Counted from the stretch's first letter, positions 28,301-39,245 are shown. The stretch is DNA of 64,000 bases from Candidatus Obscuribacter sp. (GCA_016718315.1 JADKDV010000013.1:1-64000), one strand, 5' to 3'. Notes: generated by a model not told the origin, from the sequence alone. Numbers and translations are program-made.

Positions 28301-31300
28301 ATGACAACCTCCAGGCAATCCGTGGCACAAGCAAGCAATTTTTCTAGAACCTTTTCAAGGACTCTACTTACTTCAGCTCTGGCTCTTTCACTTACTCTGG
28401 CAGGCACAGGTGAGCGTGCTTTTGCTTTTGACCAGGCTACCTTGATTGGTTTAAATAATGATGGTGTGAGAGCTATCAACCAGCAAAACTATCCGCTTGC
28501 CATCCAGAAGCTGGAAGAAGCCATGAAAATGGACCCGACTTACAAAAAAGCCAGGGATAACCTATCAGTTGCTTACAACAACTATGGCGGCAGCTTTAAA
28601 AACAATCCGACTGAAGCAATAAAGCTCTTTCACAAAGCAGCCATGCTGGATCCTACTAATCCCATCACCCTTGGTAACCTGGCTAGCATTATCAAAGTGA
28701 TGGGCAAAGACCCCAATAATTTTGCTACTCGTGTAGCCCTCGGCGATGCTTGTCGTAAAGCCGCTGATTTTGCCGGAGCTATTGTCGAATACCGCGAAGC
28801 GCTCAAGCTAAAAGACGATCCTAAGACTCACGAAAATCTGGGTGATGTTTACCGCGTGCGCGATCAGACAGATGATGCCATTCTTGAGTATCAGGCTGCT
28901 GCCCGCTCCGGTGATAGTGCCTCTATTGAAGTCAAACTCGGTCAATCTTTTCAGACGCGTAGAGACATCCCTAATGCCATTGCTGCATATGGTCGTGCTA
29001 TCTCCATGAAGTCGGATGATCCAGAAGTGCAGGATGCTCTGGTAACTGGCTGGGAAGCGGCTGTCAGAGACAATCCCACCGCGCCCGAAAACCATGTGGG
29101 CTTGGGGCAAGCCTTGCAGTATCGCGGCGATTTTGGTCAGGCCGAAGCTGAGTTTAAACTTGCTATCTCGCTCTCTCCAGGTAAAAATAACCCAGCAGCA
29201 AACAAACTGCTTGCCGCATTGCCAGCTGCTAAAGCCGCAGCCCAGGTCAATAAGATGATTGACCTTGGCGTCGATCAACAAAGCCAAAAGCACTACGATA
29301 TTGCTTTGCAGTATTACAAAAAGGCACTGACGCTGGTGTTGCCTGGCGACAATAAGCAGCAAGCCACAATCTGGATGGATATCGGTACTGCTTATCAGGC
29401 TCAGGAAGACTTTAAAAACGCCCTTGATGCTTATCAAAAGGCCTTGCAGTTAGATCCATCCAACCTGGCTGCTCAAGACGGTATTAAGACCGCTACAGCC
29501 GGTCAAAAAGATAAAAATGTAACTGAGACAGCTAAAGCCGCTGACGCGCTCTTTAAGGCTGGCAATTATGATGGTGCCATTGCTAAATTTATGGAGCTGG
29601 CTAAATCAGATCCAAACGACCCTGGTGTGCACTTTAATATCGGGGCTGCCTTGCAGCTCAAAAAAGATTATGACGGTGCCATAGCTGAGTACGGTCTGGC
29701 AGCTAATTTAGACCCTAAAAACAAGAGCTACCAGGATGCTATCGTTAAGGCCAAAGACTTAAAAGCGCAGCCGATTATCGAGCAAGCTGTCGCTAAGCAC
29801 AAAGCCAAAGACTACATCGATGCTATAGGGCTCTATCAAAAGGCACTGGATCTGGTGCCCAATAATGCTGACCTGGTCTACAACCTGGCATCAGCTCAAT
29901 ACGCCATGCAGGATTATGCCGGTGCTCGCAAATCGTATGTAAGAGCCATTGAGATTGACCCTAAAGGACAGTCGACAAACTTTTACTTTATAGCCACCAT
30001 CGACGAAAACGATGGACGGGGCGGGCAAGCCATACTCAGCTATCAAAAATATCTGGCTGCTCAACCAGCTGGTACTTATGTAGCACAGGCCAAAGGACGC
30101 ATTGACACCCTATCCAAAAATCCTGGCAATACAGTCAAGCTCAAGAGCGAAGCTGAGCTAGCCAAAGACGCAGATGCCGCTGGCAACTATGCCAAAGCTG
30201 TCGATTTGCAAAAAGCTGGTCAACTTGATCAAGCCATAGCACTTTATCAAAAGGCAATCGATGTCAGACCGGACAATCCAGATTATGTCTTTAGTTTGGG
30301 TACTGCATATCAAGCCAAAGGTGACGCTGATAATGCCATTGCCAGCTACCAAAAAGCCTCATCACTGGCTCCCAATGAGCCTGCCTACAAAAAAGCCATT
30401 GCTGATGCCAAAATCCTCAAAGCTGGTCCCCTCGTCAAACAGGCTTACGATAAGCAATCTGCTGGTGATATGCCTGGAGCAATCGATCTCTATAATCAGG
30501 CTCTGCAATATGACGGTAATAATGCCTCTATCTATATGAACCTCGGTGCTGCCTATCAGGCTACCGACAATTTTGCCAAAGCCTTTGATGCCTATCAACA
30601 ATCCTATAACCTGGATAAAAAGGTATCAGTAGACTGTCTCTATTTGATGGGCTCTATCGACGAAAACTTTGGACGCGGCATGGCTGCTCTCAATCACTAT
30701 AATGCTTATTCATTGCAAGCTCCGTCTGGTCAGTATGCGGCGGCGGCTAAAGAGCGGATCAGAGCGCTCAGTGCTAATCCAGCTGCTACCCAAAAACTTG
30801 CCACCACAGGCGATATTAAAAATGCTCAGGCGGCAAGCGATGCATACAATGACGGTGTCAAAAAGCAGCAAGCTTCTGACTTTGATGGTGCTATTGCAGC
30901 GTTTCAACAGGCAAGCAATCTTGTACCAAGTGAGTCTGCTTATCTCTATGCGCTTGGTAGCGCCTACCAGTCCAAAGGTGACTATGATAACGCCATTAAG
31001 ACTCTTCAGCTGGCGGTCACTAAGGCTCCAGCCAATCAAGTGGCTGGTTACAAGCAGGCTTTGCTAGGTGCTCAACAAGCACAAGCGCAGCCGCTCATGG
31101 AGCAAGCGGTGCAAAAGCACACAGCTGGCGATTTAGCTGGCGCTATACCGCTCTACGAAAAAGCCCTGGCTCTCTTTGATAATAACCCGCCTGGTTGGAC
31201 CAACCTGGCTGGTGCCTATCAATCAAATGATGACTTTGCCAATGCCAAACGCTGCTATCTCAAGGCTGTAGCGCTTGATCCCAAAGGTCAATCTGATAGC

Positions 31301-32107
31301 TGGTACTATGCTGGTTTGATTGACGAAAACTACAAGCGTGTGCCCGATGCCATCAGCGAATACGGTAGGTATCTGGCGGCTAAACCAAGTGGTGGCTTTG
31401 CTGCCGATGCCAGAGCTAGAAGTGCCGCAATAAAAGCTGATCCAAACAAGTGTCAGCCGCTTGCCACAAAAGCTCAAGTGCAAGCTTCTGGAGCTGCTGC
31501 TGAAGCCTACAACGCTGCAGCTGCTCTGCAAAACGATAAGAAGTACGATGAAGCAATCGCTAAGTATCAGGAAGCTATAAAAGCCGCTCCAAATGAGGCT
31601 GGCTACTACTATGCTATCGGTACTGCTTATCAGGCTAAAGAAGACTACGATAATGCTATCGCTATGTACGAAAAAGCACGCAATCTCAATCCCAGGGAGC
31701 CCGCTTATCCAGCCCTGATCAAACAGTTAAGGCAAGCTAAAGCATCGCCGCTAGTTAATTCGGCCATCGAAAAACAAACTCAGAAAAATGACATACCTGG
31801 TGCAATTGCTGATTACGAAGCAGCTTTGCGTATAGATGATGATGCTGCTACTCACGGATATCTGGGTACTGCTTATCAGGCGCAAAACAATACAGCCAAA
31901 GCCATGGCTGAGTATGTCAAAGCCCTGCAAATGGACAAGACCCTGGTCGACAACTACTACTATCTCGGTACTGTTTATGAGGCTCTTAAACAACCTCTCA
32001 AAGCAATTGAGGAGTACCAAAAGTTTGTCCGCCTAGCTCCTGCCGGCAATGCCAATATGGCTGCCGTCAAGGACAGACTCAAGATACTGGCGCCAGGTCG
32101 TAAATAA
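28301..32107 (+). CDS. Giant secreted TPR protein with ~219-residue super-repeats
   Basis: 1268 residues, almost entirely TPRs after a signal peptide (LLTSALALSLTLAGTGERAFA). From about residue 480 the TPRs are organised in four super-repeats of 219-221 residues. Each opens with a variant of KAQPIIEQAVAKHKAKDY (near 487), KAGPLVKQAYDKQSAGDM (706), QAQPLMEQAVQKHTAGDL (927) and KASPLVNSAIEKQTQKND (1146). Inside each full unit an IDEN motif is followed by a Y-x-x-Y-(x)n-A-P-S/A-G block and an ArG-rich stretch. The first 480 residues are more divergent TPRs. Expected form is a long solenoid in the periplasm or on the surface; binding partner unknown. Preceded and followed by clear gene boundaries, so it is probably transcribed alone. 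Confidence 0.88.
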   Translation: MTTSRQSVAQASNFSRTFSRTLLTSALALSLTLAGTGERAFAFDQATLIGLNNDGVRAINQQNYPLAIQKLEEAMKMDPTYKKARDNLSVAYNNYGGSFKNNPTEAIKLFHKAAMLDPTNPITLGNLASIIKVMGKDPNNFATRVALGDACRKAADFAGAIVEYREALKLKDDPKTHENLGDVYRVRDQTDDAILEYQAAARSGDSASIEVKLGQSFQTRRDIPNAIAAYGRAISMKSDDPEVQDALVTGWEAAVRDNPTAPENHVGLGQALQYRGDFGQAEAEFKLAISLSPGKNNPAANKLLAALPAAKAAAQVNKMIDLGVDQQSQKHYDIALQYYKKALTLVLPGDNKQQATIWMDIGTAYQAQEDFKNALDAYQKALQLDPSNLAAQDGIKTATAGQKDKNVTETAKAADALFKAGNYDGAIAKFMELAKSDPNDPGVHFNIGAALQLKKDYDGAIAEYGLAANLDPKNKSYQDAIVKAKDLKAQPIIEQAVAKHKAKDYIDAIGLYQKALDLVPNNADLVYNLASAQYAMQDYAGARKSYVRAIEIDPKGQSTNFYFIATIDENDGRGGQAILSYQKYLAAQPAGTYVAQAKGRIDTLSKNPGNTVKLKSEAELAKDADAAGNYAKAVDLQKAGQLDQAIALYQKAIDVRPDNPDYVFSLGTAYQAKGDADNAIASYQKASSLAPNEPAYKKAIADAKILKAGPLVKQAYDKQSAGDMPGAIDLYNQALQYDGNNASIYMNLGAAYQATDNFAKAFDAYQQSYNLDKKVSVDCLYLMGSIDENFGRGMAALNHYNAYSLQAPSGQYAAAAKERIRALSANPAATQKLATTGDIKNAQAASDAYNDGVKKQQASDFDGAIAAFQQASNLVPSESAYLYALGSAYQSKGDYDNAIKTLQLAVTKAPANQVAGYKQALLGAQQAQAQPLMEQAVQKHTAGDLAGAIPLYEKALALFDNNPPGWTNLAGAYQSNDDFANAKRCYLKAVALDPKGQSDSWYYAGLIDENYKRVPDAISEYGRYLAAKPSGGFAADARARSAAIKADPNKCQPLATKAQVQASGAAAEAYNAAAALQNDKKYDEAIAKYQEAIKAAPNEAGYYYAIGTAYQAKEDYDNAIAMYEKARNLNPREPAYPALIKQLRQAKASPLVNSAIEKQTQKNDIPGAIADYEAALRIDDDAATHGYLGTAYQAQNNTAKAMAEYVKALQMDKTLVDNYYYLGTVYEALKQPLKAIEEYQKFVRLAPAGNANMAAVKDRLKILAPGRK

Positions 32108-32133
32108 GCAGTCAGAGTTAGTTTTGCTTTGAT

Positions 32134-32505
32134 CTAGCTTTGCTTTTGATCTAGCAAGCCTATTTGATTGCCCTCTGGGTCCATAAACCAGGCAAACCGT
32201 CCTTCTGGTATCACTATTGGACCAACAATGGCTTTGCCGCCAAGTGCTACAACTCGTTCAAGATAGTCCTCTATTTTGTCTACGCTTATATAGATTGTGA
32301 CATAGTGATCTGGCTTTTCGCCTATCGCGGCAATATGACCTGAGATGCCGTCTTTGACCGCCGCAATATCGTTTGTGTAGGCGGCCGGTTTGATATGCCA
32401 GTCAAATAGTTTTGCGTAAAAGTCTGTAGTCTTTTTGAGATTTTGACAGCCTATCTCAAAGTGCACCACCGGACATGGCTTTGGAGTTACTCTTTCGGAT
32501 ACCAT
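32134..32505 (-). CDS. VOC-family (glyoxalase/dioxygenase-fold) protein
   Basis: 123 residues. ATG 32505 follows GAGGA seven bases upstream; a longer start at 32547 lacks a site. Blocks VVHFEIGCQNLKKTTDFYAKL FDW, SGHIAAIGEKPDHYVTIYI, VDKIEDYLERVVALGGKAIV and EGRFAWFMDPEGNQIGLLDQ are the two babbab modules of a vicinal-oxygen-chelate domain; the last matches the usual F-x-DPEGN-x-x-L end. Possible roles are a glyoxalase-like or antibiotic-binding protein; substrate unknown. Convergent with the giant TPR gene. Confidence 0.85.
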   Translation of the reverse strand: MVSERVTPKPCPVVHFEIGCQNLKKTTDFYAKLFDWHIKPAAYTNDIAAVKDGISGHIAAIGEKPDHYVTIYISVDKIEDYLERVVALGGKAIVGPIVIPEGRFAWFMDPEGNQIGLLDQKQS

Positions 32506-32560
32506 ATGTTTTTCCTCAATAGCAATTGCTACCTGTTGCAATTGCAACTAGTGATTTGTG

Positions 32561-32902
32561 TTAAAGCATTGATATGTCTAGATCTTTTACATCTAGCTCT
32601 AATTCGTGTAGGTCTTCTTCCTTTTCAAATAAATCTGCATATACGCAGTCCAGCTCATGTTCGGCCTCAGGTGTTCCTTTCTTCTTTAATGAGTCCTTTG
32701 TACGTTTGAGTTTTTCTATGTCCTTGCGCACTTTTTCTAGTTTTGTGAGCAGTCTCTGGCGTTTTACTTTTAGCGCAAACCACTGGTCGTCAGTGGGTCT
32801 TGCTGTTGCCATATGAGCTAGCATAAGACTTGTTGTAGTTAGAGCAAAAACAATCGATACACTTGTAGAGTGGACTTTGAGGCGTGTTTGAACGTATGCC
32901 AC
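32561..32902 (-). CDS. Small secreted coiled-coil protein
   Basis: 113 residues from a GTG at 32902, supported by AGGAG seven bases upstream. Signal peptide VSIVFALTTTSLMLAHMATA, then a highly charged helix: VKRQRLLTKLEKVRKDIEKL, KRTKDSLKKKGTPEAEHELD and LFEKEEDLHELELDVKDL, with heptad spacing of Leu/Ile. Basic first half and acidic second half could form an antiparallel hairpin. Family unknown. It lies 56 bases upstream of the VOC gene. Confidence 0.75.
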   Translation of the reverse strand: MAYVQTRLKVHSTSVSIVFALTTTSLMLAHMATARPTDDQWFALKVKRQRLLTKLEKVRKDIEKLKRTKDSLKKKGTPEAEHELDCVYADLFEKEEDLHELELDVKDLDISML

Positions 32903-33170
32903 AGCATTGCTCCTAAATCTTCTTTTAAATCAACGCCAGAGTTTTAAAGAAAATTGATCCATAAGACTTTGGGAGCGAATGCCTTGTGGAATGTCTGTTT
33001 TGTTTTTTTTGATGCTACTAATTATTTGTAGTGCATTCGTAAAAACGCAAAGCTTTTTTTGTGTCAGTAATTATGTCTGACTCATATTGACGCAGAGATC
33101 CAGTCAGGATGCCTTTGCTGTCGCGCTTAAATTTTGTTGTAAGCAAATGTGTAAATACAAAAGCACTGTT

Positions 33171-33992
33171 TTACGAATTGATTACGTCTTGTGCCTTGTC
33201 GCTCTCGTTATGCTTTTGAAAAATTGCGAGCATGGCACAAAGGGCAATAGCTAGAGTAATGGCTGATACCAGCTGTGGTACTGGCATGCCGAGGAAGTAT
33301 GAGACTGTATCTACTCTAAATGGCTCGATTGTGATGCGTCCAATTGAGTAAAGCGCCAGGTAAGTAAAAAACGTCATGCCCGGATACTGTCTGGTACGCT
33401 GCACCACAAAAAAGTAAATCAAGATAAATGTGACAAGGTTCCAGATAGACTCATATAAAAAAGTGGGGTGAAAGTATTCATAGGAATGATACTGCAAATT
33501 ACGACTGGCTTGAGGGATATATAGCTTAAGCGGAAAACTCTCGCCGACAGGCAGTCCGTAGGCTTCTGAGTTAAAGAAATTGCCCCAGCGCCCCACTGCC
33601 TGAGCCAGTGGAATAGCTGCTCCCATCACATCGGCATAGGGCCAGAATGGTAGTTTTTGACTGCGCAAATAAAAATAGGCGGCGATGATACCACCAATGA
33701 TACCGCCGTGAATTGAAAGTCCGCCATTCCAGATGGCAAACATGCCGGCTGGATTGCCAGCAAAGTTGTCGAGGCTAAGTAACACATAGTAGGCCCGCGC
33801 GCCTAAAATCCCCGCTATAAAGCTCCAGAGCGCAAGAGAAATCAGGTTGTCTACATTGAGTGCTAGCTTTTTGGCTAACTTGGCGGCAGCAATTAGCGCC
33901 AGAATAAATCCAAGCGCAATCATTACACCGTAGTAGCGGATAGTCAGTGGACCTAGCTGGCAGATGATTGCCCCTGGGGATGCTAGGTACAT
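33171..33992 (-). CDS. lgt: Prolipoprotein diacylglyceryl transferase
   Basis: Inner-membrane enzyme transferring diacylglycerol from phosphatidylglycerol to the lipobox Cys of prolipoproteins. 273 residues with seven hydrophobic segments. Motifs: IRYYGVMIALGFI at the N-terminus, LGARAYYVLL, WNGGLSIHGGIIGGI (HGG motif), PLAQAVGRWGNFFNSEAYG (signature with the essential Arg), HPTFLYESIWN and IGRITIEPFRVD. Complete length. The lipoproteins at 12457 and 14652 are likely substrates. It starts 19 bases after the stop of the small secreted-protein gene upstream. Confidence 0.96.
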   Translation of the reverse strand: MYLASPGAIICQLGPLTIRYYGVMIALGFILALIAAAKLAKKLALNVDNLISLALWSFIAGILGARAYYVLLSLDNFAGNPAGMFAIWNGGLSIHGGIIGGIIAAYFYLRSQKLPFWPYADVMGAAIPLAQAVGRWGNFFNSEAYGLPVGESFPLKLYIPQASRNLQYHSYEYFHPTFLYESIWNLVTFILIYFFVVQRTRQYPGMTFFTYLALYSIGRITIEPFRVDTVSYFLGMPVPQLVSAITLAIALCAMLAIFQKHNESDKAQDVINS

Positions 33993-34011
33993 TTACTAGT
34001 CCTGTACTGGA

Positions 34012-34342
34012 TCAATATGGCGCGCGACCATTAGGATATTTGCCACCATAGACATCGTCAGGAGCTTTGTTAAAGTCCCGTTCTTTGTTGGCTGGTAGGT
34101 TTGGATCGTGCTGTTCATCACGGGGATCGCCGCCGCGTGGATCCGGTCCATAAGGACTGCCACCATATTTTTGCAGTTTAATTGCAACGGTGTTTTGTTC
34201 AATGGTGTGGACGGCAATTAGTGAATTGGATTGAACGTTTTTAGTGGTGAGAACGTCTGGACTGATAGGGATGCTTGATAGTGTGGTTGAAACTAAACTT
34301 GTAAGCAAATAGGACGCCGAAAGCATAAGTGCGCTTGACATG
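34012..34342 (-). CDS. Small secreted Pro/Gly/Asp-rich hypothetical protein
   Basis: 109 residues from ATG 34342, preceded by AAAGGGGGC. Signal-like start LMLSASYLLTSLVSTTLSS, then a short ordered region and a polar tail with GGSPYGPDPRGGDPRDEQHD and YGGKYPNGRAPY, rich in Pro, Gly, Asp and Arg. No family recognised. Upstream of lgt on the same strand. Confidence 0.65.
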
Positions 34343-34490
34343 CTGCCCCCTTTGAAGTGAAACACTTCATATAAGTCAGGCTAAGTTTAGCATCAGGGGA
34401 GTCAAGCAGCGCTAAAATTATCAGTAATATTGACGACTCTTTAGACCAGTGTTTATCTGGGTCGATAATTCAAACTATAAGGTGTATCAA

Positions 34491-36014
34491 ATGGCCAAAG
34501 CCAAAAGCCGCTTTCTCTGTCAAAACTGCGGCTTTCAGTCTTCCCGATATCTGGGCCGGTGCAGTGATTGCGGTGCCTGGAATACTCTGGTTGAAGAAAT
34601 AATTGCTGACGACGAAGGCAAAAAAGGATTTGCGCAGAGACTGGCCTCTGTCAATCAGGAGTCATTACTCAGCGCTGTGGGCAGTGGCTGTGCGCCAATT
34701 ACAGAGATTGATACTGATGAGAGCGAGCGTCTCTCCACCTTAATGACTGGACTTGATGAGGTCCTGGGTGGAGGCATTGTGCCAGGTGCCGTGCTGCTTT
34801 TGGCTGGAGATCCTGGTATCGGTAAGTCCACACTCTTGATGCAAGTCGCCAAAAATCTCGCCGTCAAACACAAAGTACTCTACATTACCGGCGAAGAATC
34901 AGCCGCCCAGGTCAAGCTTAGAGCTACAAGACTGGGTGTTAATAGCCAAAATGTACTGGTGGCAGCAGAGCAAAATGTGGTGGCTGCCTACGAACTGATG
35001 AGCAAGACCGATGCTGTGGTTTGTGTCGTTGATAGTATTCAGTCTGTTTATCATCCTGAGATATCCTCAGCAGCAGGCTCAGTGTCGCAGGTGAGAGAGG
35101 GCACTCAGCTCCTCATCCATGCTGCCAAGGCGCGCAATATCGCTACTATCCTGGTGGGTCACGTGACCAAAGAGGGGACAATAGCTGGACCTCGCGTGCT
35201 TGAGCATATGGTCGATGTGGTCCTGCAGTTTGAGGGTGACAACGCCCGTCAATTGAGACTTTTGCGTGCTGTCAAAAACCGCTTTGGCTCCACATCGGAG
35301 CTGGCCATTTTTGCCATGCTCGAAGAAGGTCTAAAAGAAGTCGACAATCCCAGTGCTTTGTTTTTGGGCGATAGATTGAGTAAAGTCGGGCTCAAGCAAG
35401 CTCCTAGTGGTACTGCTGTTATAGCTGGCGGTGAGGGCAATCGCAGTCTCTTGTTAGAGGTGCAGGCCCTCACAGTGGCCACGCCCAATCCCAGTCCCAG
35501 GCGGGTTGTAAACGGCTGGGACTATAACCGTCTATTGCAACTTTTGGCAGTTTTGGAGAAGCGCGCCAGCCTCTCACTTTGTCGCCTTGATGTTTATGTC
35601 AACATAGTCGGTGGCATGGATTTTAGCGATCCAGCTGGTGACCTTGGTATTGCCCTGGCTGTAGCTACATCGTTTTTGGACCGCTCCATCGATCCAGGTC
35701 TGGTGGCAGTTGGCGAGGTTGGTCTGACTGGTGAGATAAGGGCCGTTTTAAACCTCGGTCAGAGGCTCAAAGAAGCTCATCGTCTGGGCTTTACCAAAGC
35801 ATTGGTGCCCAAGGTCAATTTGCCACTTAAAGGCGCTCCCAAAGGCTTTGAGATTATCGGTGTGGAGAGTCTCAGTGAGGCACTTAATTACGCCATCCCA
35901 GATATTTCTAAAAAAGATAAAGGCAATAAAATGCCAGCTAAAGCCCAGGTTTTAGACGATACAGCGGATGATGCTGAGCTTTTGATCAGTGGCAATATAG
36001 GACGGCTTGGCTAG
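34491..36014 (+). CDS. radA: DNA repair protein RadA (Sms)
   Basis: RecA-like branch-migration helicase of recombination. ATG 34491 gives MAKAKSRF and a C4 zinc finger with Cys10, 13, 24 and 27 (FLCQNCG, RCSDCGAW). Walker A AGDPGIGKSTLLMQVAKN near 105, VVCVVDSIQSVYHPE as Walker B, KNRFGSTSELAIF (the RadA-specific KNRFG motif) near 261, then a Lon-like C-terminal domain with RLDVYVNIVGGMDFSDPAGDL and VGEVGLTGEIRAVLNLGQRL. 507 residues with a short charged C-terminal extension. uvrC starts nine bases after its stop, so the two repair genes form an operon. Confidence 0.97.
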   Translation: MAKAKSRFLCQNCGFQSSRYLGRCSDCGAWNTLVEEIIADDEGKKGFAQRLASVNQESLLSAVGSGCAPITEIDTDESERLSTLMTGLDEVLGGGIVPGAVLLLAGDPGIGKSTLLMQVAKNLAVKHKVLYITGEESAAQVKLRATRLGVNSQNVLVAAEQNVVAAYELMSKTDAVVCVVDSIQSVYHPEISSAAGSVSQVREGTQLLIHAAKARNIATILVGHVTKEGTIAGPRVLEHMVDVVLQFEGDNARQLRLLRAVKNRFGSTSELAIFAMLEEGLKEVDNPSALFLGDRLSKVGLKQAPSGTAVIAGGEGNRSLLLEVQALTVATPNPSPRRVVNGWDYNRLLQLLAVLEKRASLSLCRLDVYVNIVGGMDFSDPAGDLGIALAVATSFLDRSIDPGLVAVGEVGLTGEIRAVLNLGQRLKEAHRLGFTKALVPKVNLPLKGAPKGFEIIGVESLSEALNYAIPDISKKDKGNKMPAKAQVLDDTADDAELLISGNIGRLG

Positions 36015-36023
36015 TATATAAGT

Positions 36024-37970
36024 ATGAAAGCCTACGAACCGACTGAAGCATTGCTCAGGCTACTGTCTCTTTTGCCAGATACGCCTGGTTGCTACATCTT
36101 TAAAGATGATATGGGTGAAATCCTCTACATCGGCAAAGCGCTCAGTCTGCGCAATCGAGTTAAGTCTTACTGGTCAGATACGTCCTGGCGAGAGAGACCC
36201 AAATTAGCTGTAATGATTCCAAAAGTAGCCAGTTTTGAGACTATTCTGGTCAATTCCGAAAAGGAAGCGCTGCTTTTAGAAGCCAATTTAATAAGGCAAA
36301 AAAAACCGCGCTACAACGTATCTCTTAAAGACGATAGACGCTATCCCTGGCTTGCCATCACCTATGACGTGGACTTCCCCCGGCTGGTGATGATCCGTGA
36401 CCCCGCTCAATACAAAAAGGAAAACCCCCGGGCTAAAGTTTTTGGTCCCTATGTAGAAGCCGGTGCCATGTGGGATACGGTTAAAACACTGCGCAAAGTC
36501 TTCCCCATGAGACAGCGTAAAAAGCCGTTATTTAAAGACCGTCCTTGTATGAATTATCACATTGGTCTTTGCCTTGCACCATGTCAAAATCTGGTGCCTC
36601 AAAACGAATACGATGCTATGGTCAAACAGGTCGAACTCTTTTTGTCAGGTCGTCAAAGCGAGGTGGTTGCTGAGCTTAAGCATGAGATGGAAGTAGCCTC
36701 AGAAGCGATGGAGTTTGAAGAAGCTGCCGATATCCGCGACAGACTTTATGCACTAAATACAGTGATTGAAAAGCAGCAGGTCTTTTTTCAAAATCGTCGT
36801 ATCTCTCAAGATGTCATCGCTCAGGCGCATACAGAAAGGCTTCTGGCTGTCTGTATGATGAAGGTGCGGGAAGGTAAATTAATTGCTTCCGAAACAGTTT
36901 GTCTGCCCCTACTAGATAAAACTCAGTGGGATGAAGCATTTGGTGCTTTTGTCGATCAGTATTACACTGCCTGCGAAGACGTAGCGCTGCCCTCTGATGT
37001 GTTGATTGCCCATGAACTTGATGACATGGATGCACTGCGAGAATTTCTCAGCCAAAAAGCCGGAGTCAATGTCAAAGTCTATGTGCCTCAACGTGGTGGC
37101 AAAACAGATTTAATTGAAATGGCCGAAAAAAACGCCAAGCAAGCGCTCACTCGTGAGATGTCGATTGATAGCGAGACCAACGCCAAAGTGGCTCGTATAC
37201 TCACAACATTAAAAGAAGGGCTGGGCATAGAGCGCCTGCCCAATCGTATCGAGTGTTTTGATATTTCCAACATACAAGGTACAGATAACGTGGCATCAAT
37301 GGTCGTTTTTGAAGGCGCTAAGCCAAAAAAATCAGACTATCGTATGTTTAAAATCAAATCAGTAGAAGGCGAACCAAACGACTTTGCCTCAATGAAAGAA
37401 GTAGTGTTCAGGCGCTATGGGCGGATTTTGAGCGAGAATAAGCCCTTTCCAGATTTGATTGTCATTGATGGTGGTAAGGGCCAACTGGGTGCTGCCTGCG
37501 AATCTTTGCAGGAGCTAGGACTGATGGACAATCAGTTGCGCTCAGACAAGTTTGTCATAGTCGGTCTGGCCAAACGCCAGGAAGAAGTTTATTTTCCCGG
37601 GCGCTCAGTGCCTGTATTTTTGCCCAGACGCTCTGAGGCACTTTTACTTTTGCAGCATGTCCGCAACGAAGCGCACCGTTTTGCTATTACTTATCACCGT
37701 AAATTGCGCGCTAAGCGAGTGGTGTCTTCGCAGCTTGATGCCCTCAAAGGTCTGGGAGCAAAACGGCGCAAAATACTCTTAGACCATTTTGGTAGCTTTG
37801 ACAAAATCAAAAAGGCATCTCTCGAAGAAGTCCTGGCTGTAACTTCTAAAGGTATCCCCGAAAAACTTGCACGCACAGTTTATGACTTTGTCCATAAACC
37901 ACCTAAAGAGAGTTCGACTACGATAACGCCTCTTGTGGCAGAAGATGAAGCGACTATGATGGCTGCACAC
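36024..37970 (+). CDS. uvrC: Excinuclease ABC subunit C, 3' end disrupted by artefactual sequence
   Basis: Performs both incisions of nucleotide-excision repair. GIY-YIG nuclease at residues about 17-95 (PGCYIFKDDMGEILYIGKAL), ECF-like FGPYVEAGAMWDTVKTLRKVF, Cys cluster CMNYHIGLCLAPC, UVR motif (EAMEFEEAADIRDRL), RNase-H-like domain with CFDISNIQGTDNVASMVVF, DGGKGQLGAACESL and GLAKRQEEVYFPG, and tandem HhH at LKGLGAKRRKILLDHFGSFD. Recognisable UvrC sequence ends around residue 630-649. The open frame continues to 38378 only through the homopolymer-rich segment, giving Lys/Gly/Pro-rich nonsense, so I end the gene at 37970; its true stop is not in the sequence. Operon partner of radA. Confidence 0.92.
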
Positions 37971-38440
<470 letters not shown>

Positions 38441-38465
38441 CGAGATTTTTGTGGACGAGTAGATC

Positions 38466-39245
38466 TTATTTAGAGCTTTGCAAAGTCTCCAGTTGTTTGG
38501 CTATATTTTCGTCGGCTTTGTAGCTGGCTATATCGCCCAATAGTTTGTGGGCAATTGCTCTGTGATAGTAGGCTTCGGCATACTTATCGTTGAGATCTAT
38601 TGAAGTATTAAAGTCATTGAGCGCTTCGTTAAGGCGCTTCTGGGCTAGATTGATTGTGCCGCGGGTATCGTAGGCTTCTTCCATTTTGGGTGCCAGCGAT
38701 AGCGCTTTGTTGACGTCGCTCAAAGCCCCACTCAACTCTCCCTGCTGGGCTCTGAGCCAGGCGCGGTTATTGTAGGCTGGCGCATACTCTGAGTCAAAGT
38801 CGACAGCCTCATCGAGGTCTCTCAGTGCGTTGTTTTGGTTGCCGAGGATAGCCAGGAAGGTCCCGCGGCGATTGAGCAGGCTAGCGAGCTGTCTTGAGCG
38901 GATGGCGTTAAGGCTCATTTCCAGTGATTCACGTTTGTCTTTGGGCAGGCTCATCATGTCCAGCCCTGGTATGTGCAGGCTGCGCTCCCGACAATTACCA
39001 ATCTTTTCAGTAAGATAGACCACCTCTGTGCGGGCTTTGAGTTTTTCATCACCGCTGGTACGTACTTTAAATAGGTCGCTTTCTGAGATCAGTGCATCAT
39101 CGCCGGGGTCGTCAGTGGCGACGCCATCATTGAGAGTAAAGCCCGGCAGTACAGGTGGGCGCTGTGCCGTTGCTTGCGAGCTATAAATGAGCGTCGCTAG
39201 TATTGAGAGCGCCAGGCTCTGACTTGTATATTTGAATGCTGACAT
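38466..39245 (-). CDS. Secreted TPR-repeat protein
   Basis: About 259 residues from ATG 39245, preceded by GGGAG about seven bases upstream. Signal peptide SLALSILATLIYSSQATA, then a Pro-rich linker (QRPPVLPGFTL), an acidic stretch, and four to five TPRs in the C-terminal half: ASLLNRRGTFLAILGNQNN, YAPAYNNRAWLRAQQGELSG, EEAYDTRGTINLAQKRLNE and YAEAYYHRAIAHKLLGD. Family as for the other TPR proteins here; partner unknown. The gene ends close to the artefactual segment, but its stop and last TPR look normal. Confidence 0.84.
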   Translation of the reverse strand: MSAFKYTSQSLALSILATLIYSSQATAQRPPVLPGFTLNDGVATDDPGDDALISESDLFKVRTSGDEKLKARTEVVYLTEKIGNCRERSLHIPGLDMMSLPKDKRESLEMSLNAIRSRQLASLLNRRGTFLAILGNQNNALRDLDEAVDFDSEYAPAYNNRAWLRAQQGELSGALSDVNKALSLAPKMEEAYDTRGTINLAQKRLNEALNDFNTSIDLNDKYAEAYYHRAIAHKLLGDIASYKADENIAKQLETLQSSK

